A DNA stretch of 47,198 nt from Actinomycetota bacterium (GTDB taxonomy: Bacteria; Actinomycetota; Acidimicrobiia; Acidimicrobiales; MedAcidi-G1), in contig JACNLA010000030.1 in NCBI GenBank assembly GCA_014381745.1, positions 1-47,198 of the forward strand, written 5' to 3'. The stretch's first letter is position 1. Each line of letters opens with the position of its first letter. Position numbers and translations under genes: made by a program. Under the pieces are notes generated by a model. The model ran no database searches, was not told the DNA's origin, and saw only the letters and a program-made list of their open reading frames with translations. This document shows, in pieces, positions 24,166-31,507 of the stretch.

Positions 24166-24660
24166 ACTCGACGGTCTGTCGCCCTTCTTGTCGTCGCCCT
24201 TCTCCTAACCACGTCATGTGGGTCCGGATCGGACCGGTCCGAGAGCCCCGTGGCCGCTCCGACCGTGACATGGGCCACCTACCCGGATTGGCTGGTCGGT
24301 GTGCAGTGGTCGGTGGTGAGCCTCAAGGTTGATGGTGAGACCCTCCTTCCTCCTGATGGAGCCGATGTCCACGTCACCTTCGAGTCGACCGGTCGGCTGT
24401 GGGGGAACCTCGGCTGCAACCGGTTTGACACCGCCTGGTTCGGTAATGGCGAGCATCCCGACGAGATTGGGATTGCCTGGACAGAGATGGGTTGTGCCGA
24501 CGCGGAGGACTGGTTTGAGGTCGCCTACCTGCTGGGCAGCGCCTATCAAGAAGGCTGGCACCCGGTGGCGAGAGACGAGGGGGGCGGCTCGGTTGAACTG
24601 GAGACCCCTGCCGGACTGATCGTATTAGCCAAGGCCGGCGGCTCCGGCGTAGGCGGGTAG
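24154..24660 (+). CDS. META (HslJ-like) domain lipoprotein
   Basis: This 168-residue exported lipoprotein has a signal ending in the lipobox LLLTTSCGS (Cys at 22). The mature part has the META domain pattern: [33 protein letters not shown] (the Gly-x-x-Gly-Cys-Asn-Arg-Phe core) and [25 protein letters not shown]. Two Cys are placed to pair. META-domain proteins are poorly understood envelope proteins linked to stress. The start is GTG 24154 or TTG 24160, inside a tandem duplication. The 3' end overlaps the convergent acdS gene by 36 bases. Confidence 0.82.
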   Translation: MVLRTRRSVALLVVALLLTTSCGSGSDRSESPVAAPTVTWATYPDWLVGVQWSVVSLKVDGETLLPPDGADVHVTFESTGRLWGNLGCNRFDTAWFGNGEHPDEIGIAWTEMGCADAEDWFEVAYLLGSAYQEGWHPVARDEGGGSVELETPAGLIVLAKAGGSGVGG

Positions 24661-25644
24661 AGCCGGCTGGCCGCCGAGGTGGGCGTACAGCACCTTTGAA
24701 CCCGGTGGAATCTGGCCGGTCTTCACCAGGTCGATAAGCCCGGCCATGGACTTCCCCTCGTAGACAGGGTCGGTGAGCATGCCCTCGGTTCGGGCCGCCA
24801 GGTGGATGGCGTCGATGGTTTGCTGGTCGGGAACCCCATAGGCGGGGCCCTCGTAGCCGGCCAGGACCGTGATCTCGTCTTCTCTGAGAGAACGTCCGAC
24901 CCCAATGCGCCCGGCCGTGTCGTTGGCTATCCGTGTCACCTGGTCGACGGTCTGTTCCAGCGTGCCTGAAGCGTCGATGCCGAAGATCCGCCTATCTCCC
25001 CGCCCCTCAAGAGCGAAGCCCGCGACCATGCCGGCGTGTGTTGACCCTGTCACCGTGCACACGATCACATGGTCGAAGAACACGTCGTGTTCAGCCTCCT
25101 GGGCTGCGACCTCGCGGGCCCAGTTGGCGAAGCCCAGGCCACCAAGTGGGTGGTCCGATGCACCGGCCGGAATCGCATACGGCTTCCCCCCTGTCGCTTC
25201 CACCGATTCCAGGGCCGCCTTCCAGCTGTCCCGGATTCCGATGTCGAACCCCGCCGGGTCCATCCGGATGTCGCCGCCGAGTATCCGGGTGAGTTGGATG
25301 TTGCCGACCTTGTCGTATGCCAACTCGGGCCAGTCGACCCAGCCCTCCTGAACGGTCACGGCACCGAGGCCCAGGTGGCGTGCCACGCCGGTGACCTGCC
25401 TCGTGTGGTTGGACTGGACCCCACCGATTGACACGAGCGTGTCGCATCCCAGTTCGAGGGCATCGGCAACCAGGTACTCCAACTTGCGGACCTTGTTGCC
25501 GCCGAAGGCGATTCCCGAGTTGCAGTCCTCGCGCTTGGCCCAGACCTCGACATCACCACCGAGCGCTTCGCTGAGCCGTGGCAGCGGGTGGACCGGTGAT
25601 GGTCCGAACAACAGCGGCGTACGGGGGAAGTCGTCAAGGCTCAC
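24625..25644 (-). CDS. acdS: 1-aminocyclopropane-1-carboxylate deaminase
   Basis: A PLP enzyme that opens the cyclopropane ring of ACC to give 2-oxobutyrate and ammonia. The 339-residue protein follows the AcdS pattern throughout: [40 protein letters not shown] with PLP Lys51, [13 protein letters not shown] with the nucleophilic Ser78, and [12 protein letters not shown]. The residues that separate ACC deaminase from D-cysteine desulfhydrase are of the deaminase type: Glu296 (VYEGKS) and Leu323 (YAHLGG), equivalent to the known Glu295/Leu322 pair. It starts with GTG and has GGAG upstream. It could also act on other D-amino acids. Confidence 0.92.
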   Translation of the reverse strand: MSLDDFPRTPLLFGPSPVHPLPRLSEALGGDVEVWAKREDCNSGIAFGGNKVRKLEYLVADALELGCDTLVSIGGVQSNHTRQVTGVARHLGLGAVTVQEGWVDWPELAYDKVGNIQLTRILGGDIRMDPAGFDIGIRDSWKAALESVEATGGKPYAIPAGASDHPLGGLGFANWAREVAAQEAEHDVFFDHVIVCTVTGSTHAGMVAGFALEGRGDRRIFGIDASGTLEQTVDQVTRIANDTAGRIGVGRSLREDEITVLAGYEGPAYGVPDQQTIDAIHLAARTEGMLTDPVYEGKSMAGLIDLVKTGQIPPGSKVLYAHLGGQPALPAYAGAAGLG

Positions 25645-25715
25645 ATCTGCTCCGATCTTGGATTAGGCCAAGTTTCCAACATCGTGCGCCCGTAGTCGAA
25701 TCAGGGACTGGCCGT

Positions 25716-25729
25716 TGTAAGCGTTTTCA
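25716..25729 (+). promoter_or_regulatory. LacI-type operator before the GH13 gene
   Basis: TGTAAGCGTTTTCA is a near-palindrome around the central CG typical of LacI/GalR-family operators. It lies about 50 bases before the start of the alpha-glucosidase and is the exact reverse complement of the site at 38661-38674. Confidence 0.7.
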
Positions 25730-25779
25730 TATATGGTTCGCCTACTTCACCTTTGGATCGACACGACGGGCAGGAACCG

Positions 25780-27393
25780 ATGCCGCAACAAGCAGTAGGT
25801 AGTCGCACCGCTGTCAGCAGCAGCATCGACGCCAGGCCCTGGTGGCACGACAGAGTCGGGTACGAGATCTACATCAGGTCATTTGCCGACTCCGACGGTG
25901 ACGGCATCGGCGACCTGGCCGGGGTTACCGACAAACTGGACTACCTGTCAGACCTTGGCATCGACTTCATCTGGGTCACGCCCTTCTATCCGTCTCCGAT
26001 GGCCGACTGGGGATACGACGTAGCCGACTTCTGCGGTGTGGATCCTGCATTCGGATCCCTGGGGGATCTGGATCGTCTGGTTGAAGAGGCCCATGGTCGT
26101 TCCATGCGCGTGGTGATCGACATCGTCCCGAACCACACCAGCCACCGGCATGCGTGGTTTCGGGAGGCCCTTGCCGACCCGAACGGACCGTTTCGCGACT
26201 ACTACATCTGGCGCGACCCGGCACCTGACGGTGGGCCCCCCAACAACTGGGTCGGTTACTTCGGTGGTCCGGCGTGGACCCTCGACGAAGCCTCGGGCCA
26301 GTACTACCTGCACCTGTTCCTACCGGAGCAACCCGACCTGAACTGGCGCAACCCGGCCGTCCACGAGGAGTTCGACGGGATCATCCGGTTCTGGCTGGAC
26401 CGCGGCGTCGACGGTTTCAGGATCGACGTGGCGGGAGGCCTCGTAAAGGATGCCGACCTCCGCTCCAACCCCGAGATCGGCGTCTGGGACCCAGCCGGAA
26501 CCCGGTGGGAACAATGGGAGGCCTTCGAACACCTCTTCGACGTGTTCCAGCCGGAGAGTCTTGAGATCTTCCGGAGGTGGCGTGCGATAGTCGACGAGTA
26601 CGGCGCCTGGCTGATGGGCGAGACCTACACCCTTGAACCCGAGGGACTGGCAAGGCTGGTTCCCGGTGACGGTCTCCACAGTGGGTTCTGGTTTGAGCCC
26701 ATGCACATCGACTGGGATGTAGACCAGATCAGGAAGGCGCTTGTTCCACCTGCCGAACTGCTGGGCGACAGGCTGCTCTGGGCAGCTAGCAGCCACGACA
26801 TGCCGAGGTCGCCGACACACTTTGGCGGTGGCGACCAGGGTCGTGCCCGGACCCTCGCCCTCAACGTGTTGTTCCTCTGCCTGCCGGGCGTGCCCGTGCT
26901 CTATCAGGGAGAAGAACTCGGTCTGGTCGACGGCACTGTTTCGCCCTCAGCCAAGCTGGATCCCGTTGGGCCCGACGGCGATGTGGCCGCAGGCCGCGAT
27001 GGTTGTCGAACCCCGATGCCGTGGAGGCCCGGCGAAACGAACGGGTTCACCGACGGAACCCCGTGGTTGTCCAGTAGTCAGCGGGATGGGCACGAGACCG
27101 CTGAGGTCCAGGCGGTGGATGCAGGGTCGTGGTACGACCAGTACAGGTCTCTTCTGGCCGCAAAGAGAGAAATAGGCCCTCTGACCGGCGAAGCCGTCCA
27201 GTGGGATGACGACGGCGTTGGGCCTGTTATCCGCTATCGCCGAGGCCCAGTGAGCGTCGCTGCCAACGTTTCCGACGGACCTGTGACCGTCTATGTGGGT
27301 GATTCGGCTGGCCTCGTGTTCAAGACAGTTGGCGTTGTCCACGTCGACGGGCGGGTCGAGCTGCCGGCTCACGGTGCCGCGATCTGGATGTAG
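25780..27393 (+). CDS. GH13 alpha-glucosidase (oligo-1,6-glucosidase type)
   Basis: This 537-residue cytoplasmic GH13 enzyme hydrolyses alpha-glucosidic bonds of small imported sugars. It has WWHDRVGYEIYIRSFADSDGDGIGDL at the N terminus, the conserved IDIVPNHTS, the nucleophile in VDGFRIDVAG, the acid/base Glu in WLMGETYTL and the third carboxylate in SSHDMPR. No signal peptide is present, as suits a partner of an importer. ATG 25780 is chosen because AGGAA stands before it; the frame is open to 25753. A LacI-type operator lies upstream and the LacI gene follows. Confidence 0.92.
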   Translation: MPQQAVGSRTAVSSSIDARPWWHDRVGYEIYIRSFADSDGDGIGDLAGVTDKLDYLSDLGIDFIWVTPFYPSPMADWGYDVADFCGVDPAFGSLGDLDRLVEEAHGRSMRVVIDIVPNHTSHRHAWFREALADPNGPFRDYYIWRDPAPDGGPPNNWVGYFGGPAWTLDEASGQYYLHLFLPEQPDLNWRNPAVHEEFDGIIRFWLDRGVDGFRIDVAGGLVKDADLRSNPEIGVWDPAGTRWEQWEAFEHLFDVFQPESLEIFRRWRAIVDEYGAWLMGETYTLEPEGLARLVPGDGLHSGFWFEPMHIDWDVDQIRKALVPPAELLGDRLLWAASSHDMPRSPTHFGGGDQGRARTLALNVLFLCLPGVPVLYQGEELGLVDGTVSPSAKLDPVGPDGDVAAGRDGCRTPMPWRPGETNGFTDGTPWLSSSQRDGHETAEVQAVDAGSWYDQYRSLLAAKREIGPLTGEAVQWDDDGVGPVIRYRRGPVSVAANVSDGPVTVYVGDSAGLVFKTVGVVHVDGRVELPAHGAAIWM

Positions 27394-27492
27394 CGATGTG
27401 CACAGCGAATGGCCGATTCTGCGTCTGTCTGTTGTCATTGCCTCCGTGGGCACCACCGGTCGCAGGGTGTCAGACTCAACGAAGTGACAAGC

Positions 27493-28536
27493 ATGCCTGT
27501 TGACGAATCAAGGTCAGAGCCAGCTGTCCGGGCCCGAGCCGGGATAGAAGACGTCGCTCTGGCGGCCGGTGTCTCAGTCGCCACGGTCAGCCGGGCCATT
27601 CGTGGACTACCGAACGTGGCGGTGGCGACACGGGAGCGTGTCTTGGCCGTGGCCGCCGAGCTCCGGTATCAGGCCGACCCCGCAGCGGCGAGGCTGGCTG
27701 CTGGGTCGACCAGGACCGTCGCCGTCGGCGTCCCCGATCCCGCCACCTGGTTCTTTGCAAAGGTCGTGGGAGGAATCGAGCGCAAGCTCCTGGCGGCTGG
27801 TTATGACCTCCTGCTCTCCGGTATTCCCGACGCGGCACACCGGAGCCGGTTTCTCTACATGAACGCCCCGGGTGGACGGCGCTGTGATGCCTCCATCCTC
27901 GTCAATGTGGCCCTTGTCCCCGAAGAGGCCGGCGAGGCAGTTGCCGATGGCCACCGCCTCGTGACCGTCGGCTTCCGGTATGAGGGCTTTTCGTCGGTAA
28001 CGATCGACAATGTCACGGCCGCCAGCCGTGCCGTGGAGCACCTCATCTCCCTCGGGCACCGGCGCATAGGCCTGATGGGGATGGTGATGGACAACGCAAT
28101 GAACTTTGTCGTTCCCCCGATGCGCCGTCAGGGCTACCTTAGGGCCCACGAAGCCGCTGGTCTCCAGGTGGATCCTGGTATCGAGTCGGTGGCTAACAGC
28201 ACATCTGACGCATCCCGTGTTATCGGAAGGACAATGTTGGATAGCCCCGATCGCCCTTCAGCGGTCTTTGCCATGTCAGATGAACAGGCCTTCGGGGTGA
28301 TGCTGGCAGCCCAGGACCTCGGGTTGAACGTTCCCGAAGATCTGTCTGTGGTCGGTGTTGACGACCATGATCAGAGTGAGCTCATCGGCCTCACCACGGT
28401 TCGCCAGGGGGTGGATGAGCTCGGTGCCATGGCCGCTGAGTTGCTGCTCGAAGCCATAGAAGGTGGCACTGTCAGACATGTTGAGGTTCCCACCGAGTTG
28501 ATCCTGCGGTCTTCAACGGCGCCCCGGCGGAGTTGA
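27493..28536 (+). CDS. LacI family transcriptional regulator
   Basis: This repressor of about 347 residues has an N-terminal helix-turn-helix and hinge (GIEDVALAAGVSVATVSRAIRGLPNVAVATRERVLAVAAELRYQ) and a periplasmic-binding-protein-like sugar domain (VAVGVPDPATWFFAKVVGGIE, then ISLGHRRIGLMGM and VFAMSDEQAFGVMLAAQDLG). It most likely binds the three operators at 25716, 28587 and 38661 and controls the sugar regulon around it. The start may be ATG 27493 or GTG 27484, the latter seven bases behind CAGACT. Confidence 0.93.
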   Translation: MPVDESRSEPAVRARAGIEDVALAAGVSVATVSRAIRGLPNVAVATRERVLAVAAELRYQADPAAARLAAGSTRTVAVGVPDPATWFFAKVVGGIERKLLAAGYDLLLSGIPDAAHRSRFLYMNAPGGRRCDASILVNVALVPEEAGEAVADGHRLVTVGFRYEGFSSVTIDNVTAASRAVEHLISLGHRRIGLMGMVMDNAMNFVVPPMRRQGYLRAHEAAGLQVDPGIESVANSTSDASRVIGRTMLDSPDRPSAVFAMSDEQAFGVMLAAQDLGLNVPEDLSVVGVDDHDQSELIGLTTVRQGVDELGAMAAELLLEAIEGGTVRHVEVPTELILRSSTAPRRS

Positions 28537-28572
28537 TTCACCGGGTTCTTGTTGACACGGCCGCCGCTCTCA

Positions 28573-28600
28573 TGTAAACCTTTTCCTGAAAGCGTTTACA
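28573..28600 (+). promoter_or_regulatory. LacI-type operator region before the binding-protein gene
   Basis: TGAAAGCGTTTACA (28587-28600) is a good LacI-family operator. Directly before it lies TGTAAACCTTTTCC (28573-28586), a poorer copy, so the outer arms TGTAAAC and GTTTACA form a wider inverted repeat. The site is 100 bases before the start codon, in the only long gap upstream of the transporter genes. Confidence 0.7.
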
Positions 28601-28699
28601 TTCGTGTTTCCGACCGGCGCAGCCGCAGGCCCTCAGAGGTCGGCCTGCGTCGGCATGGCAGTTGTCCGACTGTCGGAGGCAACCCTCGGAGGGAGAACC

Positions 28700-31360
28700 G
28701 TGAAGAGCAGACTCGTACCAATCCTCAGCGCAGTCCTTGCGCTGACCCTCGTTGCTTCCGCATGCGGTAGCGACGATGACGGTGATGCAGCACCGGCTGC
28801 AACCACTGCAGCTGTTGCGGCGACTACCGCCGCACCCGCTGCAGCGGCGACTACCGCCGCACCTGCGGCCACGACAGCCGCACCGGCACCCGAAGACGAC
28901 GCGCTGCCCCTCGAGGGCACGTCGGTGACTGTGTTTGGTCCTGAGAGTTCTGATGAGGAGGCTGGTGCGTTCCAGGATGCGTTGGATGTTCTGGCTGAGC
29001 GGACTGGTATCGAGATCACCTATACGGGTGCTCGTGATGCTTCTGATCAGATCAACGCGCAGGCTGCTGGCGGTAACCCGCCTGACATCTTCGTGTTCCC
29101 CCAGCCGGGCAAGTTGGCTGACTTTGCTCGTGACGGACACCTGGTGGCTTTGCCTTCCGGTGTAGACGCTGCGGTGAGTGAGCACTGGTCTGATGCGTGG
29201 ACTGCCTTTGGTGATGTTGATGGCACCCAGTACGGCATTCCGACCAAGTCGGATCTGAAGTCTCTTGTCTGGTATCAGCCAGCCAAGTTCGCCGAGAAGG
29301 GCTACGCGGTTCCTGAAACCCTTACCGAGTTCGTGATCCTGGCTGGAACGATGATCGCCAACGGTGACACGCCGTTCTGTATCGGCATCGAGTCGGGTCC
29401 TGCCACTGGTTGGACCTTCACCGACTGGGTCGAGGACATCATGTTGCGTCTCTTCGACGTCGAGGTCTATGACCAGTGGGTGTCTGGTGAGCTGCCGTTC
29501 TCCTCGCCTCAGGTCACCGAGGCGTGGACCCAGATTCTCAACATCTGGAACACGCCGGGCATGGTGTACGCCTCTGGTGGTTCGATCGCTGCGACGCCGT
29601 TCGGCGACAACGGTCAGCCCCTCGTTGACGGCGACTGCATGATGCACAGGCAGGCCTCGTTCTACGCGGCGTTCCTGCCTGAGGGCACGGCCTTTGCTGA
29701 TGGTTCACCTGACGCTGTCGACACGTTCTACTTCCCGTCTGCACGTGGTGACCGTCCGGTTCTGGGTGCTGGAACCTTGGTTGGTGCGTTCCGTGATGCC
29801 CCCGAGGTCTGGGAGGTCATGACGTACCTGGGTTCATCTGAGTACGCCGAGGTTCGCCAGACGGCTCAGACCGCCCGCAAGGGTGGCGGCCTGTCGGGCT
29901 TCTTGTCGGGTGCAATGAATCAGGACCCGGGCGTCTACCAGCCGCTCGAGCAGTCATTCCTGGAGATCCTCCAGACCGCTGACGTGGTTCGCTTCGATGC
30001 CTCTGACCTGATGCCCGCAGCTGTTGGTGCAGGAACCTTCTGGACAGAGGGCACAGCAGCAGTTAACGGCGACAAGACCATCGCCGAGGCCCTCGCAGAC
30101 ATCGACGCCTCATGGCCCGATCGTGATCCGATAGCGCTGCCCCTCGAGGGCACGTCGGTGACTGTGTTTGGTCCTGAGAGTTCTGATGAGGAGGCTGGTG
30201 CGTTCCAGGATGCGTTGGATGTTCTGGCTGAGCGGACTGGTATCGAGATCACCTATACGGGTGCTCGTGATGCTTCTGATCAGATCAACGCGCAGGCTGC
30301 TGGCGGTAACCCGCCTGACATCTTCGTGTTCCCCCAGCCGGGCAAGTTGGCTGACTTTGCTCGTGACGGACACCTGGTGGCTTTGCCTTCCGGTGTAGAC
30401 GCTGCGGTGAGTGAGCACTGGTCTGATGCGTGGACTGCCTTTGGTGATGTTGATGGCACCCAGTACGGCATTCCGACCAAGTCGGATCTGAAGTCTCTTG
30501 TCTGGTATCAGCCAGCCAAGTTCGCCGAGAAGGGCTACGCGGTTCCTGAAACCCTTACCGAGTTCGTGATCCTGGCTGGAACGATGATCGCCAACGGTGA
30601 CACGCCGTTCTGTATCGGCATCGAGTCGGGTCCTGCCACTGGTTGGACCTTCACCGACTGGGTCGAGGACATCATGTTGCGTCTCTTCGACGTCGAGGTC
30701 TATGACCAGTGGGTGTCTGGTGAGCTGCCGTTCTCCTCGCCTCAGGTCACCGAGGCGTGGACCCAGATTCTCAACATCTGGAACACGCCGGGCATGGTGT
30801 ACGCCTCTGGTGGTTCGATCGCTGCGACGCCGTTCGGCGACAACGGTCAGCCCCTCGTTGACGGCGACTGCATGATGCACAGGCAGGCCTCGTTCTACGC
30901 GGCGTTCCTGCCTGAGGGCACGGCCTTTGCTGATGGTTCACCTGACGCTGTCGACACGTTCTACTTCCCGTCTGCACGTGGTGACCGTCCGGTTCTGGGT
31001 GCTGGAACCTTGGTTGGTGCGTTCCGTGATGCCCCCGAGGTCTGGGAGGTCATGACGTACCTGGGTTCATCTGAGTACGCCGAGGTTCGCCAGACGGCTC
31101 AGACCGCCCGCAAGGGTGGCGGCCTGTCGGGCTTCTTGTCGGGTGCAATGAATCAGGACCCGGGCGTCTACCAGCCGCTCGAGCAGTCATTCCTGGAGAT
31201 CCTCCAGACCGCTGACGTGGTTCGCTTCGATGCCTCTGACCTGATGCCCGCAGCTGTTGGTGCAGGAACCTTCTGGACAGAGGGCACAGCAGCAGTTAAC
31301 GGCGACAAGACCATCGCCGAGGCCCTCGCAGACATCGACGCCTCATGGCCCGCGGGCTGA
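28700..31360 (+). CDS. Sugar ABC transporter binding lipoprotein with two identical tandem binding domains
   Basis: This 886-residue protein is about twice the length of a normal family 1 solute-binding protein. It begins with a lipoprotein signal (lipobox ASAC, Cys at 22) and an Ala/Thr-rich linker to about residue 66. Two ligand-binding domains follow (about 68-473 and 479-884) that are identical in residues and bases, joined by the short linker DRDPI. Each domain looks like the alpha-glucoside-binding AglE type (SVTVFGPESSDEEAG, GNPPDIFVFPQPG, YGIPTKSDLKSLVWY). GGAGGGA precedes GTG 28700. The permease genes follow after a strong hairpin. Confidence 0.9.
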   Translation: MKSRLVPILSAVLALTLVASACGSDDDGDAAPAATTAAVAATTAAPAAAATTAAPAATTAAPAPEDDALPLEGTSVTVFGPESSDEEAGAFQDALDVLAERTGIEITYTGARDASDQINAQAAGGNPPDIFVFPQPGKLADFARDGHLVALPSGVDAAVSEHWSDAWTAFGDVDGTQYGIPTKSDLKSLVWYQPAKFAEKGYAVPETLTEFVILAGTMIANGDTPFCIGIESGPATGWTFTDWVEDIMLRLFDVEVYDQWVSGELPFSSPQVTEAWTQILNIWNTPGMVYASGGSIAATPFGDNGQPLVDGDCMMHRQASFYAAFLPEGTAFADGSPDAVDTFYFPSARGDRPVLGAGTLVGAFRDAPEVWEVMTYLGSSEYAEVRQTAQTARKGGGLSGFLSGAMNQDPGVYQPLEQSFLEILQTADVVRFDASDLMPAAVGAGTFWTEGTAAVNGDKTIAEALADIDASWPDRDPIALPLEGTSVTVFGPESSDEEAGAFQDALDVLAERTGIEITYTGARDASDQINAQAAGGNPPDIFVFPQPGKLADFARDGHLVALPSGVDAAVSEHWSDAWTAFGDVDGTQYGIPTKSDLKSLVWYQPAKFAEKGYAVPETLTEFVILAGTMIANGDTPFCIGIESGPATGWTFTDWVEDIMLRLFDVEVYDQWVSGELPFSSPQVTEAWTQILNIWNTPGMVYASGGSIAATPFGDNGQPLVDGDCMMHRQASFYAAFLPEGTAFADGSPDAVDTFYFPSARGDRPVLGAGTLVGAFRDAPEVWEVMTYLGSSEYAEVRQTAQTARKGGGLSGFLSGAMNQDPGVYQPLEQSFLEILQTADVVRFDASDLMPAAVGAGTFWTEGTAAVNGDKTIAEALADIDASWPAG
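28901..30119 (+). repeat. First copy of a 1219-bp tandem repeat inside the binding-protein gene
   Basis: From GCGCTGCCCCTCGAGG to CATGGCCCG this block recurs at an offset of exactly 1233 bases (411 codons), with no difference found at the positions compared. It covers the whole binding domain but not the signal or linker. A 14-base unique spacer (30120-30133) separates the copies. Confidence 0.92.
30134..31352 (+). repeat. Second copy of the 1219-bp tandem repeat
   Basis: Same block and orientation as 28901-30119. It ends eight bases before the end of the gene, where the sequence departs into CGGGCTGA and the stop codon. Off-frame ORFs in the two copies are also identical, so silent positions agree as well. 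Confidence 0.92.
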
Positions 31361-31407
31361 GGTAGGCACGAAGACCTGGCCTCAGATTCCCTCGACCAGG
31401 TCTAGTG

Positions 31408-31445
31408 ACCGGGGTGTCGACCGAGAAATCGGTCGGCACCCCGGT
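31408..31445 (+). terminator. Strong hairpin between the binding-protein and permease genes
   Basis: A 17-pair stem (one G-T pair) with a GAAA loop is formed by 31408-31424 and 31429-31445, followed by GTCGTTTTC. It lies 47 bases past the binding-protein stop. It probably acts as a partial terminator or as protection of the upstream mRNA end, giving more binding protein than permease. Confidence 0.65.
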
Positions 31446-31507
31446 GTCGTTTTCACTTGTGACACTCGGTGGGGAGACGCTCGTGTCTATCGGCAAGACT
31501 GTTTGAC

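Noticed and set aside
28538-29647. Minus-strand ORF of 369 codons over the binding-protein gene, with a twin at 30110-30880
   Set aside because: Antisense shadows of the duplicated domain; the plus frame has a lipoprotein signal and a clear family match.
28901-31352. The tandem block as an insertion sequence or transposon
   Set aside because: There is no transposase, no terminal inverted repeat and no target duplication; the block is exactly the binding domain in frame.
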